Assembly: GCF_900101965.1 (NCBI RefSeq)
Contig: NZ_FNAP01000015.1
Span: forward strand, 1-64,000
From: Rhodospira trueperi
Lineage (GTDB): Bacteria > Pseudomonadota > Alphaproteobacteria > Rhodospirillales > Rhodospirillaceae
DNA: 64,000 nucleotides
Reading direction: 5' to 3'
The notes under the pieces were generated by a model. That model ran no database searches and was not told where the DNA came from. It was given only the letters and a program-made list of their open reading frames with translations. A program made the position numbers and the translations under genes. Of the stretch, positions 8,771 through 18,635 are shown piece after piece (within the stretch, counting starts at the first letter, position 1; each line of letters begins with the position of its first letter).

Positions 8771-10025
8771 CCACGGTATCGTCGGCCTCCGTGTTCTGGA
8801 CCAAAAGGTTTATGTGGTTGGCCCATGCCGTCAGGGCCGCGCGCTTCTCCGGCCCGAACTCGTGGCGCTGATACACCGAGACGATGCCCCGGAAGGTCCC
8901 GGACGTATGGCCCAGACACCGCTCGACCACCTCGACGCGGACACCGAGGGCCGCCGCGCCGCTGGCGAAGGTCCGCCTCAGATCATGCAGCGTCCAGGGT
9001 TCCAGCGGGTCGCCTTTCATCTCCGTTATGAAACCGTCCAGGCGGGCCTTCGCCTTCGATATGCCGGACACCGGGCTGTTGCCGGTCGTGCTGAACACGT
9101 ACCGGCACCCCTGGATGCGCGGCACCGACCGCAACAGGTCCGCCGCGTGCGGTGACAGGGGGACGCCATGTTCGACACCGTTCTTCGCGCGCCGGGCGGG
9201 GATCGTCCAGGTCGGGGTTTCCCCGTCCAGGTCGGACAGTTCGGACCATTCCATTTCCGCCACCTCGGACCGCCGCTGGCCCGTGAGCAGCAGCACTTTG
9301 AGCGGCACCGACCACGGGAAGCCCATGCGGTCGGCCGCAGACCAGAACAGCCGGATCTCGTCATCGGTCAGAACACGGTCGCGGGCCTCCAGCTTCGCCG
9401 GAGCCTTGACGGTGCGGGCCGGGCTGTCCTCCAGGATGTCCTTCTCCACGCACCACGACATGACGCGCTTGATGTGCTGCAGGACGCGGTTCGCCAACGC
9501 CGGCTTGCCGGCCTCCACCAGCGCGTCCACCAGGTCCACAACCTCGCGCTTGCTGATCTCCCGGATCGGCCGCCCCCGCCATCGGGGGGTGACGTCCTTG
9601 CCCAGCACACGCTCCGCCTCCCGCCATGAGCGGTTGCGGGGTTTCGCGTACTGGCGGATGAACCGTTCGACCACCTGGTCCCAGGTGTCCGGGTCCGGCT
9701 GTTGCGCCTGTTCCGCCGCCGCCTTCGCGGCCCGTTGTTCCTCGCGGGGGTCGCGCCCGCACGCCACCTGATCCTGCCATTCGCCAGCCTGCCGTCGTGC
9801 ATCGGCCAACGACACGCCCGGCCCGTCCTTCCTGGTCTGGGCGCGCCCGATCGTCAGGCGGGCCTTCTTTCCGTTGATGCGGGTCAACAGGATGAACGTC
9901 CGCACCCCCTTCGCCGTGACGCGAAGACCGAAGGCGGGGAACGATGCGTCGAAATAGTCCGTCTGCCCCACCTCAGGAGGCGGAAGGCGGGCGACCGACT
10001 GCGCCGTCAAGCGGGTCGTGGGCAT
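8748..10025 (-). CDS. Tyrosine integrase, P4 type
   Basis: This is a site-specific recombinase that integrates the island at a tRNA gene. The 425-residue protein (start at MPTTRLTAQS, chosen over an upstream Met that adds an atypical 20 residues) has the N-terminal arm-binding domain of P4-type integrases. The catalytic set is Arg251 (TGQRRSEV), His347 and Arg350 (LHDLRRTF), His373 (LGHTSG) and the nucleophile Tyr385 (VSVYQRHEF). All of these are present, so it should be active. It points away from the attachment site, which lies about 200 bp upstream of its start, and converges on the restriction operon. Confidence 0.93.
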   Translation of the reverse strand: MPTTRLTAQSVARLPPPEVGQTDYFDASFPAFGLRVTAKGVRTFILLTRINGKKARLTIGRAQTRKDGPGVSLADARRQAGEWQDQVACGRDPREEQRAAKAAAEQAQQPDPDTWDQVVERFIRQYAKPRNRSWREAERVLGKDVTPRWRGRPIREISKREVVDLVDALVEAGKPALANRVLQHIKRVMSWCVEKDILEDSPARTVKAPAKLEARDRVLTDDEIRLFWSAADRMGFPWSVPLKVLLLTGQRRSEVAEMEWSELSDLDGETPTWTIPARRAKNGVEHGVPLSPHAADLLRSVPRIQGCRYVFSTTGNSPVSGISKAKARLDGFITEMKGDPLEPWTLHDLRRTFASGAAALGVRVEVVERCLGHTSGTFRGIVSVYQRHEFGPEKRAALTAWANHINLLVQNTEADDTVVMLAEAR

Positions 10026-10061
10026 GGCGAGAGGGTCCAGCCGAAAGAGAGAGGGTCGCTC

Positions 10062-10126
10062 AAGGTACCAACTGAGGTACCACAACGGCCCGGTAGGGGG
10101 TGGTACCTTCTGAGATATACCCTACC
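10062..10126. repeat. GGTACC-centred repeats upstream of the integrase
   Basis: AGGTACCA occurs at 10063-10070 and 10075-10082, with an inverted partner TGGTACCT at 10101-10108. In addition GGTAGGG (10092-10098) is complementary to CCCTACC (10120-10126). The cluster lies between the integrase start and the tRNA-derived att site, where integrase arm sites or an excisionase/repressor operator would be expected. Confidence 0.45.
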
Positions 10127-10227
10127 CTATCGAATGACCTCACTGCAATGAATTGAAAGACTTATAGCCGTTCCGGACCTTCTCCTTTGAGACCCTGTGA
10201 TAGGACCGGATTGCGACTGTTCAGTGA

Positions 10228-10272
10228 TTTACACCGAGAGGGTCGGCGGTTCGAACCCGTCATCGCCCACCA
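10228..10272 (+). repeat. tRNA-Val(TAC) 3' half, island attachment site
   Basis: From the anticodon loop TTTACAC (anticodon TAC) to the CCA end the sequence matches a tRNA-Val 3' half: anticodon 3' strand CGAGA, variable loop, T arm GGCGG-TTCGAAC-CCGTC, acceptor strand ATCGCCC, discriminator A and CCA. Upstream, AGTGA cannot pair with CGAGA and no D arm or 5' acceptor strand is found, so this is not a working tRNA. It is the att copy left by integration with crossover in the anticodon region. The intact tRNA-Val should lie at the other island end, outside the window. Confidence 0.8.
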
Positions 10273-10288
10273 ACAAAAACAAGGAATT

Positions 10289-10440
10289 AGAAGGACTTTC
10301 GACGCGCAAAATGCGGCGCTCAAGGGCGAGAAGACGCTGGCCGAATTGGCGCAGCAGTTCGACGTCCACCCGAACCTGATCGCGGCGTGGCGCCCCCAGC
10401 GTCTGGAGGGCGCCACGAGCGTGTTCGGTGAACCGGCAGC
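10289..10440 (+). pseudogene. IS3-family OrfA (transposase HTH) remnant
   Basis: The frame RRTFDAQNAALKGEKTLAEL, then AQQFDVHPNLIAAW and LEGATSVFG, is the helix-turn-helix part of IS3-type OrfA proteins. The first segment is shortened and no OrfB follows. It is a decayed insertion sequence just to the right of the att site. Confidence 0.75.
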
Positions 10441-10643
10441 GGGGGGGGCTCGGCGTCGGCCATGGTATGGGGAGGGGAGATGTCCCCGGAGGCCCTGGCC
10501 GCCTGATCATTACCCTCCGGGGCCCGTTCCGGTCGGGCTCCGCCCTCCCTGCCGGAGCCGGAGCCCAAGGGGCGATCCACCCACGGCAGGCGATCCACGT
10601 AAAATCCGCCCGACGCTATCGCGACGACTCCGGCCACCTCTGA

Positions 10644-11465
10644 TTACCCGGCCGCCTTCGACGAAATCGCGCGGGCGGCCGCCGTGATGGGCGCGACCAG
10701 ATCCCGGCGCACGCGGTCCTCGTCCCACTCAGGCATGTAGACCGGCATGCTGATGGCCGCCACGGCGGTGCGATCCGGCCCCAGGATGGGGGCGGCCACG
10801 GCGATTTCCTGCAGCATCACCTGCTGCACCGAGATAACGAAACCGTCGTGCTTCGCCTGGGCGACCCGCCTGCGGACAATCTCCGGATCCTGCAACGTAT
10901 AGGGGGTAACCGGCTCGGGCAGCCCGGCCGAGAGCATACGGTCGAGAACGTCCGCGTCGGAAAACGCCGCGATGACCTGCCCGATCGCCGTGACCGGTGC
11001 CGGCTGCCGGACGCCGATCAGCGCATTGTCGAACGCCACCGCCGAATGCGGGATCCGGTATTTGTAAAGCACCTCCGTTCCATCCAGGACGCCCAGGTTC
11101 ACCGCGATGTTCATCGCGCGACTGGTCTCGAGCATGCGCGGCAGCGCCCGTTCGAGCAGGTCGTCGTGAATCAGGTAGGCATAGGACAAGTCGAGCATCT
11201 TCAGGCCCGGCCCGTATCGGCGCGTGCGCTCATCGCGGTCCAGATACCCGAGCCCGTGTAGCGTGTAGGTGAGCCGCTGGGCCGCGCTTTTTTCGAGCCC
11301 TGTCAGGCGCGTGATCTCCGACAGGCTCAACCCGTCCTGGGTTGAACGGAAAAGACGAAGAATCCGTAGCCCCTTCTCCAGCGTGGAGGAGAGCACCTGA
11401 GGACGAACTGCCGAATATGTGGTCATTGCGATGCCGACTGCCTTTTCGAAATGCACTCTTGACAT
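10644..11465 (-). CDS. IclR-family transcriptional regulator
   Basis: This 273-residue protein has an N-terminal winged helix (LSSTLEKGLRILRLF, then LSLSEITRLTGLEKSAAQRLTYTL) and an effector-binding domain with the family's ISVQQVMLQEIAVAAPI-type core. It is divergent from the ABC importer operon, so it probably controls that operon and itself, with a peptide or acyl-amino acid as ligand (inferred). The start could be 11465 (MSRVHF) or 11426 (MTTYSA); the second gives a more usual length. Confidence 0.9.
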   Translation of the reverse strand: MSRVHFEKAVGIAMTTYSAVRPQVLSSTLEKGLRILRLFRSTQDGLSLSEITRLTGLEKSAAQRLTYTLHGLGYLDRDERTRRYGPGLKMLDLSYAYLIHDDLLERALPRMLETSRAMNIAVNLGVLDGTEVLYKYRIPHSAVAFDNALIGVRQPAPVTAIGQVIAAFSDADVLDRMLSAGLPEPVTPYTLQDPEIVRRRVAQAKHDGFVISVQQVMLQEIAVAAPILGPDRTAVAAISMPVYMPEWDEDRVRRDLVAPITAAARAISSKAAG

Positions 11466-11486
11466 CCTACGACCCTAACATATTAA
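11459..11486 (+). promoter_or_regulatory. Sigma70-like promoter for the importer operon
   Basis: TTGACA (11459-11464) and TATTAA (11481-11486) are 16 bp apart and read towards the importer. The imperfect palindrome ACATATTAAAATGT (11478-11491) covers the -10 and is a candidate IclR operator. The promoter overlaps the start of the divergent regulator gene, so regulator binding could affect both genes. The leader to the first gene is about 200 nt. Confidence 0.5.
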
Positions 11487-11699
11487 AATGTGCCCAACAA
11501 TATCGAATAATGATATGTGCGGCCATCGCCTCACCCGTTAAGGACAGCGCATGGCGGCGGACAGGACTTTTGATGGCGTGGACGATACGGCCAGACCCAG
11601 GCCCCGCCCGACGACGCTGGACCGACCCGGACCAAGCGTTCGCGACAAGAACGCGCCAAGACAGGTCACCCTCCCTTCGAACAGATGGAGCGTCAGAGA

Positions 11700-13241
11700 A
11701 TGTCCAAAACAATTCTTGGAGTGACAGGCACGGCCCTGGCCGTTTGTCTGGTGCTGGACTCACCGGCGATGGCCGGCCCCGCCGACAACAGTCTGGTCTG
11801 GGCCGGGCCCAAGGAGGTCGCCGCCGTCGAGACGTACTACGACACCTCGCGGGAAGCCGTGATCCTGTCTCAGCACGTCTATGATGGACTGATCTACTGG
11901 GATGAGGAGAACGAGGAATTCCTTCCGCTCCTCGCGACATCGTTCCGCCAGCTCGACCCGGTTACCTGGGAATTCGACCTCCGTGACGACGTGACGTTCC
12001 ACGACGGCAGCACCTTCGGGCCGGAGGACGTCATCTACACCTTCACCTTCGTCACAGGCGACGACAGCGGCATCCTGAATTCCAGCGATGTCCGCTGGTT
12101 CAAGAGCGCCGAGCAAACCGGCGAGCACACCGTCACCCTGACGCTGACCGAACCCTTCCCGGCCCTGTTGTCCAACCTCGCCCTGGTGCTGCCGATCCTT
12201 CCAGACGGACACTATGACGCCGCCGAAGAGGGCGCGGACGGGCAGAAGCGGTACGCGGCCGTGCCCCCGAACGGCACCGGCCCCTATACGGTCGCCGACT
12301 TCGCCCAGGGCGAGACGGTCACAATGGTGAAGAACCCGGACTACTTCGCCGATGGCCCGAAGGGACAGCCGGAGATCGACACGCTCGTCTATCGCACCAT
12401 CGCCGACAGTTCGACGCAGGTCGCGGAACTGATGACCGGCGGCGTGGATTGGATCTGGGGTCTCGGCAACGACCAGACGGCGGGCCTGTCCGGCGCGCCG
12501 GGCATCACCACCCTCAACGCCCCGACCATGCGGATCAGCTACATCACGTTCGACATCAAGGGCACGAGCGGGACCAACGTCTTCACGGACGCGGCGGTCC
12601 GCCAGGCGATCGGATACGCCGTGAACCGGGAGCGCATCGCCACGTACCTGATGGGCGAGAATAGCGTGGTCGTGAACGCGGCCTGCCATCCGGTGCAGTT
12701 CGGATGCACGGCCGACGTGGCCACATATGCGTACGATCCCGACAAGGCGCGGGCTCAACTCGCCGAGGCCGGATATCCGGACGGATTCAGCGTCGAGTTC
12801 TACGGCTACCGCGATCGTCCCGTCACCGAGGCCATCATGGACGACCTTGCCAAGGTGGGCATCACGGCCAACCTCCGCTGGATGAAGTACGCGGCGCTGC
12901 GTGACCTGATCGTGAAGGGCGAGGTGCCAATCGCCAACATGACGTGGGGCTCCAACTCGATCCCCGATGTGTCCGCGATCACCAGCTACTTCTTCGGCGG
13001 CGGCTCCGACGACCCGGCCAACGATCCCGAGGTGCAGGCCGCCATCCGCGAGGGGGACAGCGCCGCCGATCCGGACGCGCGGCTGGCCGCCTACGAACAG
13101 GCCCTGCGACGCATCGCCGAGGAGGCCTACTGGATCCCGCTGTTTACCTACACCAAGAACTACGCGTTCAACGAGACCTTGGAGTTCGTCCCGACCGCCG
13201 ACGAAATCCCGAAGTTCTTCGCCTCATCCTGGAAACAGTAA
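11700..13241 (+). CDS. Peptide-type ABC importer, substrate-binding protein
   Basis: This is a family 5 solute-binding protein of 513 residues (DppA/OppA class). It starts with a clear signal peptide (MSKTILGVTGTALAVCLVLD, cleavage near AMA-GP) and acts in the periplasm. The family pattern VTWEFDLRDDVTFHDGSTF is present, followed later by DAAVRQAIGYAVNRERI. The ATG at 11700 is preferred to 11685 because it directly begins the signal peptide. It is the first gene of an importer operon. The ligand cannot be read from sequence; peptides or N-acyl amino acids fit the final enzyme of the operon. Confidence 0.9.
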   Translation: MSKTILGVTGTALAVCLVLDSPAMAGPADNSLVWAGPKEVAAVETYYDTSREAVILSQHVYDGLIYWDEENEEFLPLLATSFRQLDPVTWEFDLRDDVTFHDGSTFGPEDVIYTFTFVTGDDSGILNSSDVRWFKSAEQTGEHTVTLTLTEPFPALLSNLALVLPILPDGHYDAAEEGADGQKRYAAVPPNGTGPYTVADFAQGETVTMVKNPDYFADGPKGQPEIDTLVYRTIADSSTQVAELMTGGVDWIWGLGNDQTAGLSGAPGITTLNAPTMRISYITFDIKGTSGTNVFTDAAVRQAIGYAVNRERIATYLMGENSVVVNAACHPVQFGCTADVATYAYDPDKARAQLAEAGYPDGFSVEFYGYRDRPVTEAIMDDLAKVGITANLRWMKYAALRDLIVKGEVPIANMTWGSNSIPDVSAITSYFFGGGSDDPANDPEVQAAIREGDSAADPDARLAAYEQALRRIAEEAYWIPLFTYTKNYAFNETLEFVPTADEIPKFFASSWKQ

Positions 13242-13340
13242 CCGTCTGGCTGCGTGGCGCGCGCCCGCCTCCCGGCGGGCGCGGCCGTCGGCCAGCGTGA
13301 CGCCGCCGACCTGGGAAAACAGCTGCCGAGGATCTCGTGC

Positions 13341-14258
13341 ATGCTTCAGTTCACGGTCAAACGACTGGTCGTTGCCCTGCTGGTGGCACTCACGGTGTCC
13401 GGCCTGAGCTTCGGCCTGATCTTCCTGTCGGGCGATCCGGCCGTGGCCATCGCCGGCGAAGGCGCCCAGCAATCGGACATCGAGGCGGTACGGCACCGCT
13501 TCGGGTTCGACCGGCCGGTGGTGGTTCAGTATGTCGATTGGGTCGGCGATGTCCTCGCGGGAGACCTGGGCGACAGCTTCTATTTCAGCCGTCCCGTGGC
13601 CGATCTGCTGGCCGACCGCATTCCCGTCTCCGCCACCCTGGGCGGACTGGCGATCGCCCTCGCCATCGGTCTGGCCATCCCGCTCGGGATGACCGCCGCC
13701 GTCTACCGGAACCGGCTGGCCGACCGGATCTCGCTCCTGATCGGCACCATCGGACAGGCGACGCCCAGCTTCTGGCTCGGCCTGATGCTCGTCTGGCTGT
13801 TCGGCGTCAAGCTGCGCTGGCTGCCGGTGTCCGGGTCCGAGTCGCTGACCCACTTCATCCTGCCGGCGCTGGTCCTGGGGTACTACGCCGTCCCGTCGAT
13901 GCTGCGCCTGTGCCGGACGGGGATGATCAACGCGCTTCAGTCCGACTACGTGCGCACGGCGCGGGCCAAGGGGCTGCGTCCACGTCAGGTTCTGTTCGGC
14001 CACGCCATCCGCAACGCCATCCTGCCGGTCGTCAGTGTCGCGACCGTGGAGTTCGGATTCATCCTGGGCGGATCCGTGGTGGTCGAGAGTGTCTTCAGCA
14101 TCAAGGGGGTCGGCCTTCTGGCCTGGGAAAGCATCGGCCGCAACGACTTCCCCACAATACAAGCCATCATTCTTCTGTATTCGATGATCTATGTCTGGCT
14201 CACGTTCTTCGCCGACATCATCAATGCATGGCTTGACCCGCGAATTCGGGTGAGTTGA
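13341..14258 (+). CDS. Peptide ABC importer permease (DppB-like)
   Basis: This 305-residue inner-membrane protein has an N-terminal anchor helix (LVVALLVALTVSGLSFGLIF) and the permease EAA-type loop near RTARAKGLRPRQVLFGHAIR. The start at 13341 (MLQFTVKRL) has GAGG upstream and matches the family start. It lies 99 bp after the binding protein and 3 nt before the second permease, with which it forms the translocation pore. Confidence 0.9.
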   Translation: MLQFTVKRLVVALLVALTVSGLSFGLIFLSGDPAVAIAGEGAQQSDIEAVRHRFGFDRPVVVQYVDWVGDVLAGDLGDSFYFSRPVADLLADRIPVSATLGGLAIALAIGLAIPLGMTAAVYRNRLADRISLLIGTIGQATPSFWLGLMLVWLFGVKLRWLPVSGSESLTHFILPALVLGYYAVPSMLRLCRTGMINALQSDYVRTARAKGLRPRQVLFGHAIRNAILPVVSVATVEFGFILGGSVVVESVFSIKGVGLLAWESIGRNDFPTIQAIILLYSMIYVWLTFFADIINAWLDPRIRVS

Positions 14259-14261
14259 CCG

Positions 14262-15146
14262 ATGACAGACGTTGACGCCATCGACGGACCGAGCCCGCGC
14301 CAACTCATGCTGCGCCGCGCCCGGACGCATCCCGGCTTCCTCCTGGGTGGGTCGATCGTCGCGGTTCTCATCGTTTCCGCCCTGACCGCGCCGGTGATCG
14401 CACCGCACGATCCCTATGCCCAGGATCTCGCGAACCGCCTGCTGCCGCCGGTGTGGGCCGAGACCGGCACCTGGGACCACGTCTTCGGCACCGACGCGCT
14501 CGGCCGCGACTATCTGTCGCGCCTCATCCACGGCGCTCGGGTCTCGCTCCTCATCGGGGTCTGCGCGGCGACCGGCTCGGGGGTGATCGGGACATTTCTG
14601 GGGCTGGTCGCCGGCTATTTCGGCGGCCGCGTGGACAGCGTCGTCTCGTTCATCATCTCGTCGCGCCTAGCCCTGCCGGTCATTCTCATCGCGCTCGCCG
14701 TCGTCTCGCTGTTCGGCGGGCACCTGTGGATCGTGATCACCGTCCTGAGCCTGCTTCTTTGGGACCGCTTCGCCGTGGTCCTCCGGTCGGCCACGCAGCA
14801 GCTCCGGTCGCAGGAGTTCGTCACCGCCGCCCGCGCCATGGGATGCAGCACGCCCCGGATCCTGCTGGCGGAACTCCTGCCCAACCTGGTCGGCCCGCTG
14901 GTCGTCGTCGCTTCGCTGGAGGTCGGACACGCGATCCTGTTGGAATCGGCCTTGTCCTTTCTCGGGCTCGGCGTGCAACCACCGACCCCCTCCTGGGGTC
15001 TCATGGTGGCCGAGGGGAAGGACATGATCTTTTTCGACGCCCGCCTGATCGCCCTGCCCGGCGCGGCGATCGCCCTCACGGTGCTCGGCGTCAATCTGGT
15101 GGGCGACGGACTGCGGGACATCTTCGCGCCGGAGGGGCGCGCATGA
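14262..15146 (+). CDS. Peptide ABC importer permease (DppC-like)
   Basis: This 294-residue partner permease has the cytoplasmic N-terminus and first helix (HPGFLLGGSIVAVLIVSALT), the family HVFGTDALGRDYLSRLIHGA segment, and the EAA loop around RSQEFVTAARAMGCS. Its stop overlaps the ATG of the next ATPase gene (ATGA), so translation is coupled. Confidence 0.9.
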   Translation: MTDVDAIDGPSPRQLMLRRARTHPGFLLGGSIVAVLIVSALTAPVIAPHDPYAQDLANRLLPPVWAETGTWDHVFGTDALGRDYLSRLIHGARVSLLIGVCAATGSGVIGTFLGLVAGYFGGRVDSVVSFIISSRLALPVILIALAVVSLFGGHLWIVITVLSLLLWDRFAVVLRSATQQLRSQEFVTAARAMGCSTPRILLAELLPNLVGPLVVVASLEVGHAILLESALSFLGLGVQPPTPSWGLMVAEGKDMIFFDARLIALPGAAIALTVLGVNLVGDGLRDIFAPEGRA

Positions 15147-16002
15147 TCGACGGATCCCCGGTTCTGTCCGTGCGGAACCTGCACGTGACCATCCCCACCC
15201 CGACGGCCCCGTTCGTTGCCGTCGAAGGGGTCGACCTTGAGGTGAAGGCGGGGGAGACGCTGGGGATCGTCGGCGAGTCCGGCTCCGGCAAGTCCGTCTC
15301 CGCCCTCGCGGTCATGCGCCTGCTGCCACCGCCGATCATGGTCGAGGCCGACGACCTCCGCCTGGGCGACCTGGACCTCTCCGGCCTGACCGAACACCGC
15401 ATGGCCGACGTGCGCGGCGCCCGGATCGGGATGATCTTCCAGGAGCCGATGACCGCCCTGAACCCGGTCCTCACCGTGGGGCGGCAGTTGACGGAAACCT
15501 TTCTGCGCCACCGGGGCGGGCGTCGGTCGGCGGCCCGGGATCGGGCGGTTCATTTGCTGGAGCGGGTGGGCATCCCCCAGGCGGCGGACCGCCTGCGCGC
15601 CTATCCGCATCAGCTCTCCGGCGGACTGCGCCAGCGGGTCATGATCGCGATGGCCTTGATGTGCGGGCCGGACCTGATCATCGCCGACGAGCCGACCACG
15701 GCCCTGGACGTGACGGTCCAGGCGCAGATCCTCGACCTGCTCGCCGGCCTGCAGACCGAGCACGGCATGGCGATGATCTTCGTCAGCCACGACATCGGCG
15801 TCGTCGCCCGCATCGCCCACACGGTTCAGGTCATGCACGCGGGCCGGACGGTCGAGGCCGGCTCCGTCCACGACCTGCTGGCCCGTCCCAGCCATCCCTA
15901 TACGCGCGCCCTGCTGTCCGCCATCCCGCGCCCCGGCATGCGCTGGGGGCGCGATCCGCTCGGAGCGGTGACCTGGACCGATGATGGCGCGGAGGCGCCG
16001 TC

Positions 16003-16006
<4 letters not shown>
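15143..16006 (+). CDS. Peptide ABC importer ATPase (DppD-like)
   Basis: This is a 287-residue nucleotide-binding subunit. It has Walker A GESGSGKS (about 44-51), signature LSGGLRQRVMIA and Walker B DLIIADEPTTALD. It is about 40 residues shorter than DppD because the C-terminal oligopeptide-transporter extension is reduced. The ATG at 15143 overlaps the permease stop, and its own stop overlaps the next ATPase gene by 4 bp. Confidence 0.9.
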
Positions 16007-16812
<806 letters not shown>

Positions 16813-16866
16813 GCCGGCTCATTGCGCGTGAAGTCTGTTCGTCTTTTTTTTTCACGGGAGGTGTGT

Positions 16867-17979
16867 GTGTACGCGAGCATCCGAATTGACGGCGCAACCC
16901 TGGAGCTTCTGAAGCTGCCCCTCGCCGGGCCGTTCACAGTGTCCACCGGAACGACCCACGAAAAGATTGTTCCGCTGCTGACTCTCCGAAGCGGCGGCCT
17001 GGAGGGATACGCGGAAGGCGTCGCCGATCCCCATCCGGAGTTTTTGGATGAAACGATCTCAGGGTCCGTCGCCCTGCTGCGCGAGACGCTTCTTCCCGGG
17101 ATCATCGGCAAATCATTCGAAAACCCCTCGGCGCTCGAACGCGTGATGGCGGTCTGGCGCGGACACCAGATGACCAAGGCCATGATCGAGATGGCGTTCT
17201 GGGATCTGTGGGCGAAATCCCTCGGCATGCCGCTCAAGACGGCGCTAGGCGGCACCGGCGACCGCGTGGACGTCGGCGTGTCCCTGGGCATCGAAGCAAT
17301 CCCCGAAACCGTCGAGAAGGCCCTTGAGCATGACGCCCTCGGGTACAAGCGGATCAAGCTGAAGATCCGGCCGAACCATGATCTCGACCTCGTCGCGGCG
17401 GTCCGGGTCGTCCTGCCCCATGCGCATATCAGCGTCGACGCCAACACGGCGTATAGCCTGTCCGATCTCCCGCTGCTCCAGAAACTGGACGACTTCGATC
17501 TCGACTACATCGAACAGCCGCTCGGCTATGACGACCTGCACGACCACGCGGTGCTTCAGTCCGTCCTGATGACCCCCGTTTGCCTGGACGAGAGCATCCG
17601 GTCGTCGGTGCAGGCCCGAAAGGCCCTACAGACCGGCGCCACGCGCGTCATCAACGTCAAGGTCGGCCGCGTCGGCGGCTATCAGGAAGCGCGCCGGATC
17701 CACGATCTCACGGCGGCCTGGGGCTTTCCCGTCTGGTGCGGCGGCATGCTGGAATCGGGCGTCGGGCGGGCCCACAACATCCACCTCGCCACCCTGCCGA
17801 ACTTCTGCAGGCCGGGCGACACGTCGAGTTCGAGCCGCTACTTCGCCAAGGACATCATTCAGGAGCCCCTCGAAGCCGTCGACGGACAAATGCCCGTGCC
17901 GCCCGGTCCCGGCATCGGCGTCACGCTCGACCAACCGTTCATCCGGACGGTCAGCACGTATTCAGAGACATTCTGCTAG
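16867..17979 (+). CDS. Enolase-superfamily enzyme, N-succinylamino acid racemase/OSBS-like
   Basis: The 370-residue protein belongs to the MLE/OSBS branch of the enolase superfamily. Catalytic residues are present: KLK (K164, K166), metal ligands D191 (VDANTAY), E216 (IEQP) and D241 (LDES), and K265 (NVKVGRVGG). The C-terminal GGMLESGVGRAHNIHLATLP is typical of N-succinylamino acid racemase/o-succinylbenzoate synthase enzymes. No menaquinone genes are nearby, and it follows a peptide importer, so racemising an imported acyl-amino acid is the better guess. The start is GTG at 16867, six bases after GGGAG; upstream frame codons lack a ribosome site. Confidence 0.85.
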   Translation: MYASIRIDGATLELLKLPLAGPFTVSTGTTHEKIVPLLTLRSGGLEGYAEGVADPHPEFLDETISGSVALLRETLLPGIIGKSFENPSALERVMAVWRGHQMTKAMIEMAFWDLWAKSLGMPLKTALGGTGDRVDVGVSLGIEAIPETVEKALEHDALGYKRIKLKIRPNHDLDLVAAVRVVLPHAHISVDANTAYSLSDLPLLQKLDDFDLDYIEQPLGYDDLHDHAVLQSVLMTPVCLDESIRSSVQARKALQTGATRVINVKVGRVGGYQEARRIHDLTAAWGFPVWCGGMLESGVGRAHNIHLATLPNFCRPGDTSSSSRYFAKDIIQEPLEAVDGQMPVPPGPGIGVTLDQPFIRTVSTYSETFC

Positions 17980-18262
17980 TCCCAATCACGCGCGTCGTCA
18001 CGACCAGCCTGAAGAAAATTGTGAAAAACGATCACCGACCGAAGTCCGCCTGCGGCCAAAGAAACTGGCCGTGATGATACGGTGCCTTCGGGAGAGGGGG
18101 CGCCGTCCAGTTTTGGTGGCACAAGTCTCCGGCAAAAAACGTGGCGCATGGGCCTGTGTGGGCTTGAAAGTGGTAACGCTCCTGCGGTGATCCTGATTGG
18201 AGAATTGGTTTCGTTCACATGGCCCAGCCCCTCTCTGCTCTGAAAGAGACGGAGGACATGCC

Positions 18263-18540
18263 GTGGCACGCAGCAAGACCGGGGCTCTGGCCCCGATCCA
18301 CGCGGATGCAGGGACCATCGACATCGGAGCCACCCTGCATATGGCGGCCGTGCCTCCCGACCGGGATCCAGATCCGGTGCGGGCGTTCGCGACGTTCACC
18401 GGAGACCTTCACCGTCTTGCCGAGTGGTTCACCCGATGCGGTGTCAGGACGGTGGCGATGGAGTCCACCGGCGTCTCCTGAGTCCCCGTCCACGAGATCC
18501 TTGAGCAGCAGGGGTTCAAACCCGTCATCGCCCTCCAGCC
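18263..18540 (+). pseudogene. IS110-family transposase N-terminal remnant
   Basis: The frame from GTG 18263 shows the start of an IS110-type transposase: TIDIGATLHMAAVP, then FATFTGDLHRLAEWF and VAMESTGVS. It is stopped by a TGA (18479-18481) where relatives have Tyr or Trp, and similarity continues past it (VPVHEILEQQGFKPVI) to about 18530. The catalytic C-terminal part is missing, so the element is dead. It closes the importer cassette on the right. Confidence 0.8.
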
Positions 18541-18635
18541 CCCATCATCGGCCATCATTGTCGGCGCCAGGAGGCCTGTCCGCGCGCTTGCGTCGCGCGG
18601 CGCAACACCGCGACATACGCCTCCGACCGCCCTTT

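Noticed and set aside
10187-10272. A functional tRNA at the integrase end
   Set aside because: Only the 3' half folds; D arm, 5' acceptor strand and the 5' side of the anticodon stem are missing.
10441-10643. Further IS or regulatory content right of the IS3 remnant
   Set aside because: GC-rich sequence with no coding similarity, terminal inverted repeats or clear signals.
13224-14531. 435-codon minus-strand frame opposite the permease genes
   Set aside because: Rich in Asp, Gln and His from antisense reading of membrane helices; both permeases are intact on the plus strand.
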